From: Eutreptiella sp. 'Long Island Sound 2002'
Lineage: Eukaryota > Euglenozoa > Euglenophyceae > Eutreptiales > Eutreptiaceae
Direction of reading: 5' to 3'
Assembly: GCA_964036045.1 (NCBI GenBank)
Contig: OZ038395.1
Coordinates: 7,946,465 to 8,010,464, forward strand
DNA: 64,000 bases
Under the pieces are notes generated by a model. That model had not been told where the DNA came from. It made no database searches and was given only the letters and a program-made list of their open reading frames with translations. The position numbers and the translations under genes are program-made. Positions within the stretch are counted from its first letter, which is position 1; every line of letters begins with the position of its first letter. Positions 37,601-49,600 of the stretch are shown one piece after another.

Positions 37601-40600
37601 CGTACCCAGAAGTTCTTTACCGTTCCTTTGGATCCTCAATAACATTTGTGTTGGATGAAGCACATTGGCATCAACGCGAAAGTCGCTTCACACGTGTTCT
37701 CTTTGCTTGCATCAGTGGAGGGTACCACAGTTTGCCTTGAAATACCCTTGCAATCTCCCCCCCCCCCCCGGGAGACCATCACTTGGCGACCGTCCCCCCC
37801 CCCCCCACCCGGGAGACCGTCGCGCGCTAACCCGGGAGTTTGCAAGGGGGGCGGGGGGTAGAACTGAGCCTGGTACTATTTGCTACTCAGTAATATCCGC
37901 TCCTGTCGCACCCGGAATTCAGTAGGAACCAGCTGCGTCCCGTGGCCGACTTGGTAGGACCCGGCCCCTGACTTTTGGACGCAAGCGGCACGTCTGCGCC
38001 GGAGCGGTCAGACCCTCGGGGGCCCGCACTGTGTCTGATCCCGCGCTGCACACCCGCTGCCCACGGCTGCGCACCCGCTGCCTACCACTGCGTGTCGGCC
38101 CCATGCCGCTGCGCACCGGTCACCTCGGTCGACGCCAAGTCGGCGCGGCGCGCACGCGACAGCCCGAACAATGCCCCAATGGCGGACCCGGCCCAGACCG
38201 GACGGTGCGCGTGCGCGCGCGCCCATCAATCCCAAACCCGGCCTCCCGCTCTCCTCCTCGTCACAGCTGCTGGGCGCCGGCCTTCGGTTCCCCGGCGCCG
38301 CCGCGAAGTGGGACTTCCACACGCAGGAGGCGAAGGTGGGCCAGTGGCACCACGTCGCCCTCGTCTACGACGCCGCGCAGAACGTGTCCTACTTCCTGGT
38401 CGACGGCCAGACGCAGAGCCACATCTACAGCCCCGGGAAGGGCCCCGTCCAGGCCACCGCCAACCCCCTGTACATCGGCGCCGCCGACGCCAACACGGAG
38501 TTCTTCGTCGGGTTCGTGCAGAACGTCCGCGTGTACGACCGCGCGCTCAACACCTCCGAGCTGACGGCGCTGTCGGCGGAGCTGGCCACGATGGACACGC
38601 ACTGCATGTACTATGACACGGTGTGCCGGGGCGGGGGGTGTTGGGTGCGGGGGCGAGAGGGCTCTGCGTCTTCCTTCGCTAACCCTCAGGGCTGGCACGA
38701 GGCCATGGTTTGGTGGGGTCTGGGGGGGGGGGGGGGGCAGGATTGCGGTTAAGGGACGGCGGTTGGCTGTTCGCGGGCGGCGGTTCGGTCTGCCGACGGC
38801 AGTTCATAGCCCTGTTCTGATGGGGATTGGGCCTATTTCCGTCCAAATGGTTGGAACATCCAAATTGCCTCCTGTGAGCCCCCCCCTTTTTTTCGTGCCA
38901 TTTTGGGGTGCCCTGTGTCCAGAGGCCGCTAACCAGCAAAAGCCTCTCTTTCGGCCTTCATCCCCCCCCCCCTCCCTCTCTTTCAGTCTTCGTAGCACCC
39001 CCCCCCCCCCCCCTCTTCTCTCACCCCCCAGGAGTCTTTTCCAGCCGGCCAGCGGCGGGAAGCTCTTTTCAGGCATGCCACTAATGCACAGTTTCTTTAT
39101 CCGCCACTGATTGCTGATGTCTGACTGACATCTACTGACTGTGATCGTCTGACTAACTGTATCCAGACATGATGTTCTGTTTTCTGTTTTCAGTGTGTGT
39201 GTTGAGGTTCAACCAGGTTTGGTATGGAGAAGATGCACTCCTGCCTTCCTGTGGAGTGCATTACCTCTGCTTTGCATTTGTCTGTTTTTTAATTAGGTCA
39301 ACCCCCCGCCCCCCTTTCTGTTTCAGCCTTTGTGGCACGCCCCCCCCCCTCTCTTTCTGCCTTTATGCCCCCCTCCTCTCTTTCAGTCTTCATGGCACAG
39401 CCCCCCACCCCCTCTCAGGCGCAGGCCTGTGCCCCTCATCCCCTGTTCATCCCCCGCCAGGTCAACCAGGCGTACAGCTCCCAAGGCCTCAAGATTGGCC
39501 GCATCCTCAACGGCGGCGTCGTCTGCTACTCCGACCATCTGACGCAGTTCTCCGTCGTCAGCACCACCACCTCGTCCACGTCCTCGAACAAGGGCGAGGA
39601 CGGCGGGGCGGGCGAGTTCCAGTTCGACACGCAGTGCCTGCAAGGGCCCTGGACCGTGTCCGTGGCGCACCACCACGGCGCCCTGGTCGAGGACTGCGCG
39701 GACTACCTGGCGTGGACGTACGACCCCCAGGCCAAGTCCGTCAGCGTGTCGAAGAACAAAGGGAATTGCCAGGCCGCCGTGCCCATCTTCGCGATGGACT
39801 CGGTGCAGAGCGTCGCCGGTGACCCTGCTGAGGTGCTGCGCCGCGCCCGCCTCTGGGGCAGCCCTCCAGCCGCTGAGGGATTCAAGTTGGTGGAGAGGTT
39901 AGAGCATGGGGGGGCGCCTACCTGTGAGGCCTGACACCAATCCCCCCCTCCCCCCTCTGGACCCCCCCAACCCATACCAGTTAGCACCTGCTTAGAACTG
40001 GCAACTTTTTTGAGCCTGGAAATTTCTCGATTTTGCAACACACTTGATTCCCCCACTTGTTTCCATTCAAAAAGCTCACAATGAGTCAGGGAATGCCGTG
40101 CCACATGTGTTGTTCTGCTGGCCGGGATGCCTTTGCTGATTCAGAGGTACATCTTTTGGAATACGGTACTGTTTTTCATTTGTTGTGAGGGGTAAAACCA
40201 AATTTCACTCCTTTTGTATATTCAAAATGCTCAGAATGAAACGGGGAATTTAAAAATGCCCCCCCCCCCGGACCCCCCGCCCACGCCGCGGGGGTTGGGG
40301 TCTAGAACTGCACTGCAGTGCCCCCCGTGGGTTAGAGCGCATGAGTTTTGCACCCAAGGTCCCACGCTCGAACCCCAAAAGGGGCACAGATTCCGAATGC
40401 TCCGAAAGACGTTGAGAGCCCGGGGGTTTGACACCGATGGTCTGAAACGCGCTCCGTCGTACGGCAGTATGTGGGTGAGCCCAACCTGCTTCTGTCCAAC
40501 CCCAGTTGCCCTCCAACCGCTTTGCAACCGCCAGCACGGCTACTGCAACCGCTCTTCAACCGCCAATAACCGCCGGTGCAGCGGCTCTTGACACTTCGGC

Positions 40601-43600
40601 CAAGGGTCAAGTGGCGGGAGGGTGTTTCAGGCCATGAATCCTCCGTCTGAGCACCACGGCGGGACTGACAGTCACCCAACGGGCGGGGGTACAACTCTCC
40701 CTTCACAGCCCAGGGAGGCAGGCACCGCTCCAGCAATGCCGGGGAGCACCGCCGAAGGCAAGCCCCCCGAGGCTCGGCATCGGTGGAGCTCTGGGCTCCG
40801 GCCACCCCTCCCCTCGCCGCTCTCGGGCAGGGGGTCTTTTTTGCAAAATTGCTGTTCAGGAAACCTTTTTTTCCCCCTCCTCTTAAGGACCGCCCTGCTC
40901 TCGGGTGAGTCGTGCCAAGGCCCCATGCCCCTCTGCCCCCCAGCCGCTTCGCTTTTTGGGTTGGCGCTGGCGGTTGCCGGTCCGGTCCGCCGGCCGCCCG
41001 GTGCTGCGGCTCCAGCCGCCTGCCGGCCCCAAACCCGGGACCGACCCTCTCGCCGCCCGGCCACCCCCGACGCAACCGCCGCGCGCGCGTGCAGGTGAAG
41101 TTCGTGCAGGACGGCACCCTCAAGTGCGTCCTGATGCGCATCCTGGACAAGGAGCGCGTGCAGGCGCTGGAGAACATTGACGCGCCCGGCCTGTGCCCGA
41201 CCTCCTTCGCCAGCCGCCCGGCCAACTACCGCCTGTACACCACCTCCGCCGCCACCACAAACAACGCCCACTTCGCCGCGAACTGCGGTGTGAGCGCCGA
41301 GGCGCCGCATACCACGACCCTGACCCCGACCCCGACGCTGCTGCCGGTGACGGAGCTCGCGACCGCCGTGACGGACGCGGTCCTCGAGCCCGGCGTCGTG
41401 GTCCGCGTGGCCGAGACGACGCTGTCCGGCACGTCCTCCGTGCAGACCAGCCGCATCGTCGGCAGCGGCGCCGCGGCGAAGATGACGCTGGCGCCGGGCT
41501 CCACCACGACGATCGCGGTGCCGAACGGGGGCACCCTGGAGACCGCGGGCATCACGCTGGAGAACCAGGGCACGTCGACGTTCCAGAGCCCCGTGAAGGC
41601 TGTCGGCGCCACGCTGAAGAACGCGAACAGCGGGGTCATGCAGGTGTGCGCCGCGCAGACGTGCCGCGGGCGTCCGGCCGGGGGGGAAGGGGTCTGGGTA
41701 GGAGCCAGCCCCGTATCATCTGCCACTCAGTAGTATCCGCTGCTGTGGCACCCGAACCTCAGGATGAACCCGTGTCCAGCTCAGTACTGGGGGAGGGGGA
41801 AATTAGGAACAAGCGAAATGTGGAATGGCGAAAGAATTCGGCACAACAGAAGTGTGCCAAATTATGCCGCGGTATTTGAAGGTCCGGAGCCATTTTTCTG
41901 GGGGTCGCTGTTGGCTCTCTTGGCATGCGCAGTCCCACTGTGCCCAAGAGCCTTCGGGAAATCAGAGCAGCCAACCAAAGGCCCGTGGGAAAGAACACCC
42001 ACCGTTCCCGGTCTGCGCTTGTTCTTGTGCCGCAATCTGGGGATTGGTACCAAATTATCGCAGTGGCATTCAAAAATTGGTGCCAAATTTTCTCTCCATC
42101 AACTTCCGCCATTCCAAATGTCGCACGTTCCCAATTTCCTCCTCCTCCTCCGGCGGGAGTCTGCGCCTTCTGATCCCATCAGACCCGCGGACGCCGGGGG
42201 GAAGGTTGGTGCTATGGCGTAACAGCTCCATACTTCGCCACAGCGGCAGGGATTGTGTCATCTGAGAGCTTTGAGGATCTCAAGGGGGGGCGAAACTGTC
42301 CCCCGGCGAAATTATCCGCGGCGACATGGTCCCCGGGAGAAATCCCCCCCGCCCCCCCCCCCCCCCCGCCTGTGCACCAACCGGCACTCTTAAACCCCTG
42401 TCCCAAAAATAAGAACTGGCCCCAAACTAAGAACCGCCCCAAAAATAAGAACTGCCTGGGGCTTTCCACCGAGCGGGTCAAAAATAAGAACCACCTTGGA
42501 CACAAGCAAGACAAACACGGGGAACACTGAAGAGTTTTTTGTGCATCAGTTACTTGCGGAAATACGAAGTGATGGTAGCTTCGCGCTTTGCTGGTGGCAG
42601 GTTGCAGACAGGATCAGGTTCAGGCACTGCCTGAGCCCTTGCAGCTACTATTTGCTGAACATGCTGCTCCACCTCAGACATTGGAACAAAAGTGTAAGAG
42701 GGCAGAACCCGCAGCTTGATGTCAGATGGGTTAGCAGGGAGAATAGGAATAGGAACCGCCCCCAAAAATAAGAACCCCCCCTGCTACCGCCACCAACTGG
42801 GTCAAAAATAAGAACCGGTTCCTATTTTTGGGGCGGGGGTTTACTCAGTTTTATGGCAAGCCCCCCTCTCAAACTTCGCTCTGGGGAACGACCGAGTGTG
42901 CAGCATCGCCGGCGCCGGCGTGGGACAGACGCCAAAGGGGCAGCGGCAGGGCCCGCGAGCAGAGGGACCCCGGTCCCACTGCCGCCTTCCAATAGACCGT
43001 TCTCCCGCTGCGGACACGCACGGTAGACCCCTCCTGCCCCCCAAACCGTTGCGTACGCCCCGGGGGCGAAGACCGGAACCTTCACCCCCCCCCAACCCCC
43101 TGTTCCCCCACCGCCCCGGCCCCGCGCGCGCGACGCACCGCCGCCGCGCCTCCGCAGATGGCCATGTCCCTCGCCGTGACCGGCGACGCCGCGTCGAAGC
43201 TCGAGAACGACGGGACGGTGCAGGTCAACGACGGCTCCGTGGTCGACTTCTCGATCCCGTTTGTGACCAGCGGGACCACGAAGTTGGTCGGCAACTCCAG
43301 GGCCCTGTTCAACAAGGTCTCCCCTCCCCCCTCCCCCTCCCCCCCCCCCCCGCCCGACCCCGTGCTGCGTCTCGGATTTTTGCCCCCCCCCCCCCACAGG
43401 CCTTTGCTTAGTGGGGGCGTGGCCTGGGGGTGACCCCCTGCCCTGGTGAGGGGATCTCAGTAGGATCCAGCCCCACATGCCAGTCAGCTCAGTAGGAAGG
43501 AGCCCCGCCCTATGGGCAACTGAGTAGGACCCAGCGCCATCCACAAGGCTCTGCACTAGGAACCCGCCCTGACCCCCCCCCCCCCCCCCGGTCTCCCACG

Positions 43601-46600
43601 GGGTGTCCACTTGGATGCACCCGGCCAACGGCGGGGGCGGTAGCCTCCTTCGTGTGGACTGTGGACCCGACACGGGGCAGTGAGACGGCGACAGTCCGGG
43701 GGCTGTGTTGGCACAAACCCCCGAGGGAAAGAAAGGGGGTGTGGGGGAGGTGAGGATAGGCCAGGCAGAGGGAGAGGGAGTGCATTTGGGGGGTGAGAGG
43801 CCGATGGGCACCGCCGCCGGTGGAGGGAGGGGGTTCAAGGGACAGGGTAAGGGGAGGTGGCGGGGGGCCAACAGGCGCCGCCCGCTGCAGACAGCAACAC
43901 AACCCGGCGTCATGCCAACCCCCCCCCCCCCTCCCCCCCCCCCCCGCCCCTCTGCACAGAATTCCCCAGGACGGACCTTAATCGACCATCAGGCCCCATC
44001 CACAGTGCGCACCTGGTTTACTGTGCAGTGCCCCACACCCTTCGTGCGCCCCCCCCCCCCCCCCAGGGACTTGCTTTAATTTTCATTCCGGCAGCGGGGG
44101 ACCCCTCCCCCCCTGGACCCCCTCCCCCCCCCCCCCCCCCGCTCAAGCAAGTCCCTCCCCCCCCCCCCCCCTGCCTGACTTGATCGATTCCATCTGATGT
44201 TTTCAGAGCCCCTCTGTATTTCTCTGTCTTCTGCCACTTTTCATTATTTGCAATACTGCACTGAATGTACAGGTCAGCTGTTGTGACGACCAGGGACGCC
44301 TGGTCTGATGTCTGTACTGCCTGTTTTACTGAGGTTCAACCAGGTATGGCATAGAGTATAAAGATGCACTTATGCCATGCTGAGGAGTGCATTACCTCTG
44401 TCTGTTTTGCTGCTCTGTTACTGATTCTCTCTCTTTTTAGTTCAACATCTCTCACTTAATCTAGGTCATACCCCCCCCCCCCCCCCCGCCCGCCTCCTTC
44501 CCACTCCTCCTTCGCAGTTGTGTCCCTTTGAGCGAGTGCCATCCAGTAGCTGTTGGTGGGTGGCGATGTTGAACGGGGTATCTACCAAAGGTCCCACCCA
44601 CGCCTTCACTTAGCTCACTTTAGTTAGCCCCCCCCCCCCCCCCGCCCCGGGAAGCCCCTGTCAGGACAAAGATCCTGCAGATGCACACACCGGCGCGCAC
44701 AAGTCAGCGCAGGAGTCGGCAAACCCCCGCATGGACTCTGGATGCACATGGTCAACGGCACGGGCAACAGCCCCGTCTCCGGGACAGCCGACCCCCGGAG
44801 TAGTCAAGCAGGACAAGTCATCTGGGGGCTCTGTTGACACAACCAAAACACGTTCGGGCCCACAGAAGGTCAGAATGAGCAGTGGCGAGAGGCCAATAGG
44901 GGAGGCCAAAGGCAAACCAACCAACACCATGGCCTTGTGCCAAACCCCCGGGGGGGGGGGGGGACTGGGCGCCGGAATTTATAGGGGTCAGAGTCACGAT
45001 CCCCTCCAATTTTCAGGGTCTGGCAGTGACCGAATGTGACGCAGTGGGGCTGCAGTTTAGGAACGACCCTCGTTTGGGCGTGTGGACGGGGGGAGGGGGC
45101 AGGACAGGCCCCAAAGAGGGCGTTGCTTACCCACCGCCGCGACCCGTGCAACTCGAGGGCCAGACAGAGCCCCCCAACGCTGACGCCCGCCGCAGGCTCT
45201 GACCATGACGCCCAGTGCGAAGCTGGTCCTGGAGGGCACATCCAAGGCAGTGTTGGGCACCACCGCGGCCACAGTGACCAACGTGGAGGGCACCGGCACT
45301 CTGGTCGCCGCGAAGGGCGCGACCGTGACGATGGCCGACGCCAACGTTGCAGTGGACGTCACCGGCGATGGCTCCAAGGACGCCGAGGCAGTGCAGCGCA
45401 GGTGCCCTCCTCCGCTGGTGTCCTGACCGCGTGCAGCCCGTGTCGCACGGTTCCGCAGGCCATCGCCACTACCCCCCCCCTGCCCCCCCTCCAGTGATAT
45501 ATTAGAACCGCCGTACACCGTAGGAGGAGGGGGGGGGTAACCCCCCCCTGGACCCCCCCCCCAGACCCCCATCCCCCCCCCTCATCCCCTTCCAATGTTT
45601 GAGGCTGACAGCCAACATTTTGCTTCCACGCCTTCGGTGCCAAGAGGATTGAAGCTTCAACAAAGTTGGCCCCCCTTCGGCGGGGACCAGAGGGGGACCC
45701 TGGGAGGAGGGGGGTCCCAGCCAACCCCCCCCCCCCCCGTTCAGTCCCCCCCTGCCCCCTTCTGTTACATCCCTGCCCCCCTCCCCCCCCCCCCCTTCTC
45801 CCTGTCGGAGTGATGTCCCAAATGCCCCCTCCTGATCTGTAGGCTGACGATGGCGTAGCACCAGGAAGCCCGGTTTTGAGGACCTTGGGGGGGGTGTGCA
45901 GAGGTGTCAAGGGGTGTTTTCCAGCTCGGGCCTTCAACAGCGAGGGACCGCCCTTCTGGGCCGGCAGTTGACCGCCACCCGCCGGCGGTTCATGCAAGCA
46001 TCCGCACCACCCGCCGTGGCGGTGCGTGTCGGTGAGTGGCAAAGATTCCCGATTTTCTGTCGGTGAGTGCGGTGAGCTGATTGTTACAAAGGGAATTGTG
46101 GGGAAGGTCTTTGACCCCCGGCAAAATGGGTCCCATTTTCCTCCCATTGTTCTCTGCCGTTTCTCCCATTTTTGTCCTATTTTCTTCAACCACATCCCCC
46201 CACACTCCTCCACAACCCACATCCCGTGTGCTGTGCCCGCTATTCCCCCCCCCCCCCGCCGCCCCCCCTTATTTCCCCCCATTTCCCCCATCTCCTCCAT
46301 TTTTCCAGACTCCAAAATCCTGGTGTGGTGAGTTGGTGAGTCCGGTGGCAGTGGCGGTTCTTGTGTTTGAGCACGAAGGACCACCCCCAGGGACCACTCT
46401 AGTTGCTGCCGTCGGTAACCCTCCGGCCGCCGCCGGTTACCCTCCAACCGCCGCCGGTAGCCCTCCAACCGCCGTCGGTTACCCTCCAACTGCCGTCGGT
46501 AACCCTCCAACCGCCGCCGGTAACCCTCCAACCGCCGCCGGTAACCCTCCAACCGCCGCCGGTAACCCTCCAACCGCCGCCGGTGACCCTCCAACCGCCG

Positions 46601-49600
46601 CCGGTAACCCTCCAACCGCCGCCGGTAACCCTCCAACCGCCGCCGGTGACCCTCCAAGCGCCGCCGGTGACCCTCCAAGCGCCGCCGGTTACCCTCCAAC
46701 CGCCGTCGGTTACCCTCCAACCGCCGCCGGTAACCCTCCAACCGCCGCCGGTAACCCTCCAACCGCCGCCGGTTACCCTCCAACCGCCGCCGGTAACCCT
46801 CCAACCGCCGCCGGTTACCCTCCAACCGCCGCCGGTAACCCTCCAACCGCCGCCGGTGACCCTCCAACCGCCGCCGGTAACCCTCCAACCGCCGCCGGTA
46901 ACCCTCCAACCGCCGCCGGTTACCCTCCAACCGCCGCCGGTAACCCTCCAACCGCCGCCGGTAACCCTCCAACCGCCGCCGGTTACCCTCCAACCGCCGC
47001 CGGTAACCCTCCAACCGCCGCCGGTAACCCTCCAACCGCCGAGCCGGGTTTGATGGATCCCCCCCCTCCTTTGCACTCAGGGACGCTTTGCTCAAACCTG
47101 TCCGGACCGTTCCCGCGTGCCTTTGACGCCCTCCTCATGTGGACGGGCATGGTCGCTTAGGGATGGGTTGCCTCCTCCTGCCCCATCCCAGAGCTTTGCT
47201 TAACAACTCAGCATCTCCTGAGGGTGGGGCTGGGGGGGGGGGTCTGACATCCCCCCCCCCCTTTTAAGTGATTGGGCAATTTCTTCTCTGGGCCTTCGTC
47301 CAACCAAAAATTTTTTCTGGCGCCTTCGGCACAAGTCAGTTTAGCCCAAAAAAATTTTGTTCGGCGCCTTTGGCGCCTCCAACAACTCAGAGTCTCCTGA
47401 GGGGGGGGGGGGTCCCCCCCCACAACCCCCCCCCCCCCCACCTGGGTGCGGAACACAGGGTCAGCATAACTCTTCTCCTGCACATTTGACCTATACATTT
47501 CTTTCAATTGCAAATATGTACAGAAGTGTTGAGAACCATCCGGCGCAGACCGCATTTCAGGCTGGGGTAAAACCCCAGTGTTGCCAAAAACTGCAACGCG
47601 ATCAAAGTCATGCCCAAGGAGCAAACCATTCAACGTTTGAACTGTTCGTAGATTCCACAGACGCATAAAATGGTTGGTACAGCGGTCGGACAGCCGAGGC
47701 GCAAGCGTGAGATTGGTGGATCGATTCCCGGAGCGTACCAAACCCCGGGTGAATGAATCGCGGCATGGGCAGTCCTCACGTGCCGGTAATCGCCAGGGGA
47801 GCGGTAGCCCCGGGGATAGAGCTCCTTTGCGCCCCATGCCTTAGGCCTTCAGACACCTTGAGACGGTGGGGCCACGGGCCGAGTGCCGACCAACCCAACC
47901 CAAACCAAACCAAACCCCCCTCCCCCTTCGGGAAAACTCTGCCCATGCCCCCTGCCCCTGCCCCTGCCCCGGGCAGGGCTTCTTTAGAATGATTAAAAAC
48001 CAAAGGGGGGGGGACCCCTCCCCCCAAAACCCCCTCCCCCCCTCCCCAGACCAAAGTGACCATAGTGGGAAAAAACGAAATTTACAACAGGGAAAATCTG
48101 GTCAGGCCATTTTTGGTACACCAAGTTTTGGGTCCAAAACCCCCTCCCCCCCTCCCCCCCCCTGCTCAAAAGAAGCCCTGGCCCCGGGTCCTGCTCGCGA
48201 CTCCGGCCCCTGCCCTTGCCCAGGCACAGAAGTCTGTTGGCCACGCTGCCAGTCGTGATCCAGGGCACTGGCACCATCGGGAAGAACGTGGTGCTGACCC
48301 AGACCCAACTGCTCGTGGACCTGGACACGGCCTCGATGAAGGTGTCCGGCGACCTCACCATCGAGGCCTCGGCCGAGCTCCGCTTCCTCAACGTGGCCCC
48401 CAATGGCAACCACCTGCAAGTCACTGGTATGCCCCCGCTCTGTACTGCCACTGGACCTGTAGCCCCGGCCGGTGCCAAGACGATTTGAGCTTCAAAAATT
48501 TTGGCCCGCCTTCGGCGGGGACCGCAGGGGGACCCTGGGAGGAGGGGGGTCCCAGCCAAACCCCCCTCCCCCCTCCCCCCACCTTCGGACCCCCCCTCCC
48601 CGCCCCACGGAATGGTTGGTCCAGCGGTTGGACATCGGAAGAGCAAGCGAGAGATCGCTGGATCCATTCCCGGAGCGTGCCAAACCCCGGGGGAGCGAAT
48701 CGCGGCGCATGTGCAGACCCCGTGGGCCGGTAATCGCCAGGGGAGAGAGGTAGCCCCGGGGATAGAGCTCCTTTGCGCCCCATGCCTTAGGCCTTCAGAC
48801 ACCTTGAGACGGTGGGGCCACGGGCCGGTCGCCGACCAAACCAGACCAAACCTCCCCGTTGCCCGTGCCGTTGACCAGGTGCATCCAGATGCACACCCCG
48901 AGTCCACACTGGTTTGCCGCCTCCAGCACTGACTTGTGGGCGCTGGGGTGTGCATCTGCAGGATCACGTTCCTGACAGGGGCTTCCGACAACCACCATGC
49001 TTCTTTCCCTTCTGTCCTTTTCTTTGCCTCCTTCTGCACTCTTCCCCCCCCCCCCCCCCAATACATCCCTGAACGGCCCCCCCTCTGTGTGAGCCAAGGC
49101 CGTCCGTAAGGATCCGGGTTTTGCCCTTTTTTTTGTCCTTTTGTGAGGACAGGCCCTATGATGGCCCTCTGGGCCGGCAGTTACCGGCAGACCGTTGGTG
49201 CTCAACCGCCGGCCGCCGTGGCCACAGTCTGAGGCTTTAAGGCCCCCCCTCGGCGCTCCAATGGGGTCCCCGGCAGATTGCCGCCTCCGCGGGGGCCTGC
49301 CTGCAGCTGCTGGCCCTCCTGCGTCGGTTGACCACCACCGCCCGTGTGGCTGCCGGTGAAATGCCTGCGACACACGCCAGCGACTGTGGGGGGCTGGTCG
49401 GTCCACCGCCAGCAATCCCGGCGCCGCCGGTGGACCGTCTTTCTTGGTAACGGAAATGTGGAACGGAAGGCGGCGTGCGTCACGGGGCCATTTTGTAAAA
49501 GTGGCCGGAGCGATGGACGGCTGCTCGTCTCAGTTTTCCTCTTTGTTTCCGTCCGGGCCGCTCTTGTGTCTCCCCCGGCGGAGGTTATTTTCTGGTGAGT

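Noticed and set aside
40318-40387. A functional tRNA gene
   Set aside because: Only the acceptor stem pairs well; D, anticodon and T stems do not form.
43158-43316. An independent gene starting at the ATG of exon 26
   Set aside because: The ATG lies directly after an acceptor and the phases match exons 25 and 27; the sequence continues the beta-helix-like pattern.
45359-47160. Long open frames over the 21-bp minisatellite on both strands
   Set aside because: The unit length is a multiple of three and free of stops in several frames; the predicted proteins are pure seven-residue repeats and do not connect in phase to the gene's exons.
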